Below are positions 59,898-64,000 of a DNA stretch of 64,000 bases, piece by piece. The notes beneath the pieces are model-generated. The model was not told where the DNA came from, did no database searches, and saw only the letters and a list, made by a program, of their open reading frames with translations. The position numbers and the translations under genes were made by a program. Each line of letters starts with the position of its first letter. Position 1 is the first letter of the stretch. Location: positions 1 through 64,000 of the forward strand of contig JAFXQM010000018.1 in the NCBI GenBank assembly GCA_017527075.1, read 5' to 3'. This DNA is from Selenomonadaceae bacterium (lineage in GTDB: Bacteria > Bacillota > Negativicutes > Selenomonadales > Selenomonadaceae).

Positions 59898-60668
59898 ATG
59901 AGCGAATTTTTAATCGGGTTGCAGTTCCTCACGCGGATTTTTGTCGTCAAGCAAAGCGTGTGGACGGAAAAAAGTTTCGGCGAATCGGTGAAATATTTTC
60001 CTGCGGTGGGCGCGGTGCTCGGAATGATTTGCGCGTTCATCGTCGGTGCCGTGAATTTTTTTGAGTTGCCGCTGCTCACGGGCGCGGTCGGCTTTGCCTC
60101 GCTGATAATTTTGACGGGCGGCATTCATTGCGACGGGCTGATGGATTCGGCGGACGGATTGTTTTCGGGGCGCGAGCGCGAAAAAATTTTGGCGATAATG
60201 AAAGACTCTCGGGCGGGCGCGTTCGGCGTGACCGGCATGATTTTGGTCGCGGCACTCGAAGTCTCGACGCTGGCAGAACTGGCGCGGCTGTCGACGTGCT
60301 GGCTGTGCGCGGCGATTTTTTCTGCGCCGATAATTGCCCGGCTGATGATGGTCGTGACAATCGGCGGCTTCCCTTACGCGCGCTCTTCGGGCATGGGCAA
60401 AGCCTTCGCGGACTTCACGACGCGGCGCACGATAATTTTTGCGGCGGGCGAAACGTTTTTGCTTTTGCTCCCGCTCAATTTCCTCGACGAAAAATTTTTC
60501 CTCTGCGCGGCCTTGGCGAGTGTGGTCGCATTAGTTGTGGCGTGGAGGTTTGCGACGTTTGCGACGAAAAAAATCGGAGGAGTGACGGGCGACATTTACG
60601 GGGCGGTGACGACACTGACGGAAATGTTCGCGCTGATAATTTTTCTGCTGACGGCGGCGGCAACGTGA
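59898..60668 (+). CDS. cobS: Adenosylcobinamide-GDP ribazoletransferase (cobalamin synthase)
   Basis: 256 aa integral membrane enzyme with about seven hydrophobic segments. GLQFLTRIFV, GGIHCDGLMDSADGLFSGREREKILAIMKDSRAGAFG contains the acidic D-DGL-D-xDG motif of the family. Joins alpha-ribazole to the corrin ring in the last step of vitamin B12 assembly. ATG 59898 has GGAAGGA upstream. Next to pduX, which makes the aminopropanol linker precursor, so this is a small B12 unit; other cob/cbi genes are outside the window. Confidence 0.94.
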   Translation: MSEFLIGLQFLTRIFVVKQSVWTEKSFGESVKYFPAVGAVLGMICAFIVGAVNFFELPLLTGAVGFASLIILTGGIHCDGLMDSADGLFSGREREKILAIMKDSRAGAFGVTGMILVAALEVSTLAELARLSTCWLCAAIFSAPIIARLMMVVTIGGFPYARSSGMGKAFADFTTRRTIIFAAGETFLLLLPLNFLDEKFFLCAALASVVALVVAWRFATFATKKIGGVTGDIYGAVTTLTEMFALIIFLLTAAAT

Positions 60669-60678
60669 CGTTGCATCC
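60660..60678. repeat. Second copy of the 15-bp palindrome
   Basis: GCAACGT-G-ACGTTGC with ATCC following; reverse complement of the 19 bases GGAT-palindrome at 41985-42003. It covers the last codons and stop of cobS and could be a terminator-like hairpin or protein site. Confidence 0.6.
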
Positions 60679-60751
60679 TGCGGGTCTGCTTTCAAGCGTT
60701 TAAAAATCTTCCGACAGCTCAACGCTTTTGGAGGTTGTGAAAAAATTTGCG

Positions 60752-61534
60752 ATGAAGTTCACGGTAAAAATGCGCGGGACGTGCGGCGAACTTGCGCAAG
60801 GATTTTTCCGCGGCGAACCGATTCTGATAACCTGCCCGATTGAAATTTTTTCGACGGCGGTGGTGAGCGATGAATTTGCGGGCGTCGAAGGGCTCGGCGC
60901 GAAATCGCGGGCAATGCTCGGCAACGTGTTGAAAATTTTTGGCGCGGAGGATTTTAAATTCGGCGTGCGGCTGACTTCTCAACTTCCGCGCGGCAAGGGC
61001 ATGGCGTCATCCTCGGCGGACATGGCAGCGGTCGCGCAGGCGGTCGCGCACTCGCTCGGAAAAAATTTTTCGCCCGAAGAACTCGGCAAGCTTTGCACGC
61101 AGATTGAACCGACGGACGGAATTTTTTTTGACGGAGTGGTCGCCATGAATCCGCTGACGGGGCGGCTCGTGAAAAAAATTCGCGCGCAGGAGAAATTTCA
61201 AATCGCGCTCTTCGATTACGGCGGGCAGGTCGACACGCTCAAACTCAACCGCCGCAGCGATTTTGTCTTCCCGACGCTCGACGATGAAATTAATTTTGCC
61301 CTCGTGAAAAATTCTGCGCTCGCCAATCAAAAAATCCTCCCGAAGCAAAATCTTGAGGAGCTGATGACTTTCGCGGAGGAGCTGGGCGCGGTCGCCGTCA
61401 ACGTGGCGCATTCGGGGACGGTCGCGGGAATTTTTTTCCACGAGGACGATTCGCGCGTCGACGAGAAAATTTCAGCCGTCAGAAAAAATTTTGACACGCC
61501 GCAGTTCATGACGCTGACCAAGCTCGCCGTTTAA
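60752..61534 (+). CDS. pduX: L-threonine kinase PduX (GHMP family)
   Basis: 260 aa. VKMRGTCGELAQGFFRGEPILITCPI is the PduX N-terminus, QLPRGKGMASSSADMAAVA the GHMP phosphate loop, and AHSGTVAGIFFHE motif 3. Phosphorylates L-threonine as precursor of the B12 aminopropanol arm. ATG 60752 begins KFTVKMRGTCGE as in the family, though GGAGGT lies 16 bases upstream; GTG 60737 is nearly on the site. Probably co-transcribed with cobS. A terminator follows. Confidence 0.88.
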   Translation: MKFTVKMRGTCGELAQGFFRGEPILITCPIEIFSTAVVSDEFAGVEGLGAKSRAMLGNVLKIFGAEDFKFGVRLTSQLPRGKGMASSSADMAAVAQAVAHSLGKNFSPEELGKLCTQIEPTDGIFFDGVVAMNPLTGRLVKKIRAQEKFQIALFDYGGQVDTLKLNRRSDFVFPTLDDEINFALVKNSALANQKILPKQNLEELMTFAEELGAVAVNVAHSGTVAGIFFHEDDSRVDEKISAVRKNFDTPQFMTLTKLAV

Positions 61535-61540
61535 ATTTTT

Positions 61541-61566
61541 CCCGCAAACGCCGCGGGATTTTTTTT
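61541..61566 (+). terminator. Terminator of the B12 pair
   Basis: CCCGC-aaacgcc-GCGGG followed by eight or nine Ts. Confidence 0.85.
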
Positions 61567-61570
61567 GTCA

Positions 61571-61600
61571 TTGACGAAGCTCGCTGTGTAAAATTATAAT
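61571..61600 (+). promoter_or_regulatory. Promoter of the RND efflux genes
   Basis: TTGACG at 61571, 18 bases, TATAAT at 61595. The start would be near 61607, so an ATG at 61599 cannot be the gene start. Confidence 0.65.
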
Positions 61601-61619
61601 GACGAAAAATTTTCGGGCG

Positions 61620-62684
61620 GTGATTATAATCAAGAAAAAATTTTGCTCGGCGATTCTCGCGGCAAGTTTGTTGCTCGTCGGCTGTGGTGATGAAAAAATT
61701 TCCGTTCCCAAGCCGCCGCTCGTCAAAGTCCAAAAAATTTCTCTCGCCAATGCCGCGTCGGAGGAAAATTATTCGGGCGTCGTGCGCGGGCGATACGAAA
61801 CCAATCTTTCCTTCCAAGTCGGCGGGAAAATTATTTCGCGCGAAGTTCAGGCGGGCTCGCGCGTTCGTGCCGGCGAAGTGCTCATGACGCTCGACCCGAA
61901 AGATATCGTCGAACAGGCGCGCAGTGCCGAAGCTCAAGTCGCCTCGACGCGCGCGCAACTCAAACTCGCCAAGACGAACTTCGCCCGTTATTCCGAACTG
62001 TTCAAAGCCGACGCGATTGCCGCCGCCGTCCTCGACCAATACAAAACTCAGCTCGACGCCGCGCAGGCCGCATACGACGCCGCAGTTGCTCGGGCGCGCC
62101 AAAGTCAAAACGCGCTCGAATACACGACGCTGACCGCCAACGCCGACGGAGTTATCTCGCTCGTGGCGGCTGAAGTCGGGCAGGTGGTTGCGGCGGGGCA
62201 AAACGTTTTGACGCTCGTGCAGACCGATGAACTCGAAGTCGTCGTCGCCGTGCCCGAAAATAAAATTTCCTCCGTGCAAATCGGGCAACGCGTCACGATA
62301 AATTTTTGGGCGACGGGGGAAATCGTCAGCGGCACTGTCCGCGAAATTTCTCCGATGGCTGATTCGGCGTCCAGAACTTTTACCGTGAAAATTTCCCTGC
62401 CCGAAAGCTCCAACGTTCAGCTCGGCATGACCGCCAACGTTTCCACGCGCGAAATTTCTTCGGGCGCGATTATCCTGCCGCTCAGCGCGATTTATCAGAC
62501 GGGCGACGCCGCTCAGGTTTGGCTCGTCGACGGCGGGAAAGTTTCGCTGAAAAAAATCGAAGTCACTTCCTTCGACGAAAACTCCGTTCAAGTTCACGGG
62601 CTCAAGGCGGGCGATACGGTCGTGGTGGCGGGCGTCAACAAATTGCATGACGGGCAGGAAGTCAGGACGGGTGACGCGCGTTGA
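61620..62684 (+). CDS. RND efflux periplasmic adaptor (membrane fusion protein)
   Basis: 354 aa from GTG 61620, since the only earlier start lies upstream of the predicted transcript start. Lipoprotein signal with lipobox LLLVGC. Then barrel-sandwich hybrid halves (VVRGRYETNLSFQVGGKI, TTLTANADGVISLVAAEVGQVV), a coiled-coil hairpin with QAAYDAAVARARQSQNA, and the beta-barrel (VVVAVPENKISSVQIGQRV). Links the inner-membrane pump to an outer-membrane channel. Its stop overlaps the start of the pump gene. No outer-membrane TolC homologue is visible. Confidence 0.92.
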   Translation: MIIIKKKFCSAILAASLLLVGCGDEKISVPKPPLVKVQKISLANAASEENYSGVVRGRYETNLSFQVGGKIISREVQAGSRVRAGEVLMTLDPKDIVEQARSAEAQVASTRAQLKLAKTNFARYSELFKADAIAAAVLDQYKTQLDAAQAAYDAAVARARQSQNALEYTTLTANADGVISLVAAEVGQVVAAGQNVLTLVQTDELEVVVAVPENKISSVQIGQRVTINFWATGEIVSGTVREISPMADSASRTFTVKISLPESSNVQLGMTANVSTREISSGAIILPLSAIYQTGDAAQVWLVDGGKVSLKKIEVTSFDENSVQVHGLKAGDTVVVAGVNKLHDGQEVRTGDAR

Positions 62685-64000
62685 AAAATTTAACCGAACT
62701 TTCTTTGAATCACCGACCGCTCGTCTGGTACTTCATCGTCGCGGCGTTCGTCGGCGGAATTTTTTCTTACTTCGGCCTCGGCAGAATGGAAGACCCGAAA
62801 TTCGTCGTGCGCCAGATGATTGTCGCGGCTTATTGGCCGGGCGCGACCGCTGACGAAATGCAAACGCAAGTGACCGACAAGCTCGAAAAAAAATTGCAGG
62901 ACATCCCGAACCTCGACAACTTGTGCAGTGAAACTCGCCCGAATTCGACGGTGATTTACGTTGAGCTCGACGATGAACTTTCGACCGATGAGATTCGCCC
63001 GACGTGGCGCGACGTTCGCAACTACTGCGCGGACATCAAAAGCGATTTGCCTGAAGGAGTTATGGGGCCTTTCTTCAACGACACTTACGACGAAGTTTTC
63101 GGCTCGATTTACGCGCTGACGGGCGACGGATTTTCTTATGAGGAGCTGCGGCAAAACGCGGAGGAAATTCGCCGCCTCATGCTCGGCGTCAAGGACGTAA
63201 AAAAAATTGAACTCGTCGGCGTGCAAAAAGAAATCGTTTACGTGGAGATGGAGCAGGCAAAACTTTCCGCGCTCGGCATCAGCCCGCAGACAATTTCCGA
63301 CACGCTCGCCGCGCAAAATTCAATGACGCCCGCGGGCATGGTTGAAACTTCAAGTGACAACGTTTACCTGCGCGTGACGGGAATTTTCGACGACGTGGAC
63401 GCGATTAAAAATCTGCCGATAAATGCCGGCGGAAAAATTTTCAGGCTCGCGGACATCGCAAAGGTTGAGCGGCGATTCGTCGACCCGCCCGAACCGAAAA
63501 TGTTTTTTGACGGCGCGCCCGCGATTGGAATTGCCGTGGCCATGGAGAGCGGCGGAAATATTTTGGAGCTCGGAAAAAATCTCGACAGCATGGCGGAGCA
63601 AATTCAATCGGAACTGCCGCTGGGCTTGGAGCTTCATGAAGTTTCAGACCAACCGCAAGTTGTCAAAGAATCAATCGGCGAGTTCGTGGAAACGCTCGTC
63701 CTGGCAATCGTCATCGTGCTGGCGGTGAGCTTCGCGAGTTTGGGATTAAGGACGGGCTTGGTCGTGGCGGGCTGCATTCCTCTGGTGCTCGCGGGGACGT
63801 TCTGCTTTATGTTCGTGCTCGGAATCGACTTGCACAAAGTTTCGCTCGGCTCGCTGATAATCGCGCTGGGTTTGCTCGTCGACGACGCGATAATCGCCGT
63901 GGAAATGATGAGCGTGCAACTGGAGCGCGGGCTGAGCAGATTCGACGCCGCCTGCCACGCCTTCAACGTCACGGCAAAACCGATGTTGACCGGCACGCTG
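62681..64000 (+). CDS. RND-family efflux transporter, N-terminal part (runs off the window)
   Basis: TTG 62681 overlaps the adaptor stop by four bases (TTGA). 440 codons are present: first membrane helix LVWYFIVAAFVGGIFSYFGLG, DPKFVVRQMIVAAYWPGATADEMQTQV, a large periplasmic domain, then FVETLVLAIVIVLAVSFASLG and LIIALGLLVDDAIIAVEMM with the first proton-relay aspartates (VDDAI). The layout is the AcrB/MexB-type HAE-RND or related subfamily. Exports drugs or lipophilic compounds with the adaptor. The 3' half is beyond the window. Confidence 0.92.
   Translation, partial: MKNLTELSLNHRPLVWYFIVAAFVGGIFSYFGLGRMEDPKFVVRQMIVAAYWPGATADEMQTQVTDKLEKKLQDIPNLDNLCSETRPNSTVIYVELDDELSTDEIRPTWRDVRNYCADIKSDLPEGVMGPFFNDTYDEVFGSIYALTGDGFSYEELRQNAEEIRRLMLGVKDVKKIELVGVQKEIVYVEMEQAKLSALGISPQTISDTLAAQNSMTPAGMVETSSDNVYLRVTGIFDDVDAIKNLPINAGGKIFRLADIAKVERRFVDPPEPKMFFDGAPAIGIAVAMESGGNILELGKNLDSMAEQIQSELPLGLELHEVSDQPQVVKESIGEFVETLVLAIVIVLAVSFASLGLRTGLVVAGCIPLVLAGTFCFMFVLGIDLHKVSLGSLIIALGLLVDDAIIAVEMMSVQLERGLSRFDAACHAFNVTAKPMLTGTL

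Noticed and set aside
61599..61619. ATG 61599 as the start of the RND adaptor
   Set aside because: The ATG lies on the TATAAT box of the best promoter, ahead of the likely transcript start.

Overview
The window looks like a chromosomal segment of a diderm Firmicute of the class Negativicutes (Selenomonadales-like). The evidence is lipid A genes (lpxB next to an MsbA-type exporter) and an RND efflux pair, which need an outer membrane, beside Firmicute-style features: strong GGAGG ribosome sites, many TTG/GTG starts, floA, recT, and an RTX protein of the kind I associate with Selenomonas relatives. This placement is inference. Base composition is mixed, but AnTn tracts (AAAAATTTTT and similar) are strikingly frequent, inside genes and between them. 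I saw no rRNA, tRNA or CRISPR array.

Layout. 1-2050 is a graveyard and small-gene zone: an IS5-type transposase remnant, a toxin-tail/immunity-like gene pair, two tiny membrane-peptide ORFs on the minus strand, a possible small RNA with competing hairpins, an 80-residue gene with a cystatin-like QxVxG motif, and a phage XkdF fragment. 2096-6443 (minus) holds floA, two paralogous small proteins, an acyl-CoA synthetase and a PHP phosphatase. 6555-12382 (plus) is a compact defence island: MNT nucleotidyltransferase, HEPN, a 1056-aa GIY-YIG/helicase/methylase-like protein, a NPPY DNA methyltransferase and a second MNT, all overlapping or a base apart. 12601-20832 carries priA, an orphan MmeI-type target-recognition protein, fabF, topB and a proline-rich repeat protein. 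20898-28336 (minus) has msbA, a small gene pair, lpxB, a TerD operon (one TerD gene split by an in-frame stop) and two glycosyltransferases.

28496-36827 (plus) is an arginine cluster (argB, argD, argF) headed by a phage-type recT and interleaved with two GT92 glycosyltransferase paralogues, a DUF1848 gene and an unknown gene. 36930-39481 is mcrBC, followed by hisH. 40204-48093 has an exported amidohydrolase with small redox/tautomerase-like neighbours, a membrane spermidine-synthase-like protein and two surface-polysaccharide glycosyltransferases. 48236-54985 has aroF, hslV, a response regulator with GGDEF domain, a PAS-GGDEF-EAL protein, and an RTX metallopeptidase behind a promoter with ten Gs in its spacer. 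55247-59711 (minus) is a transporter/acid-sugar locus (NhaC, a frameshifted DctP, GarR, GntR). 59898-64000 has cobS, pduX and the start of an RND pump.

Main points of interest: the HEPN/MNT-flanked split restriction-like island; a dispersed ~165-185 bp intergenic element in four copies whose central hairpin shows compensatory changes; three poly-G tracts (one promoter, two glycosyltransferase genes) that could cause phase variation; single-lesion broken genes (TerD stop, DctP frameshift); and the small-peptide/small-RNA region near 1 kb.
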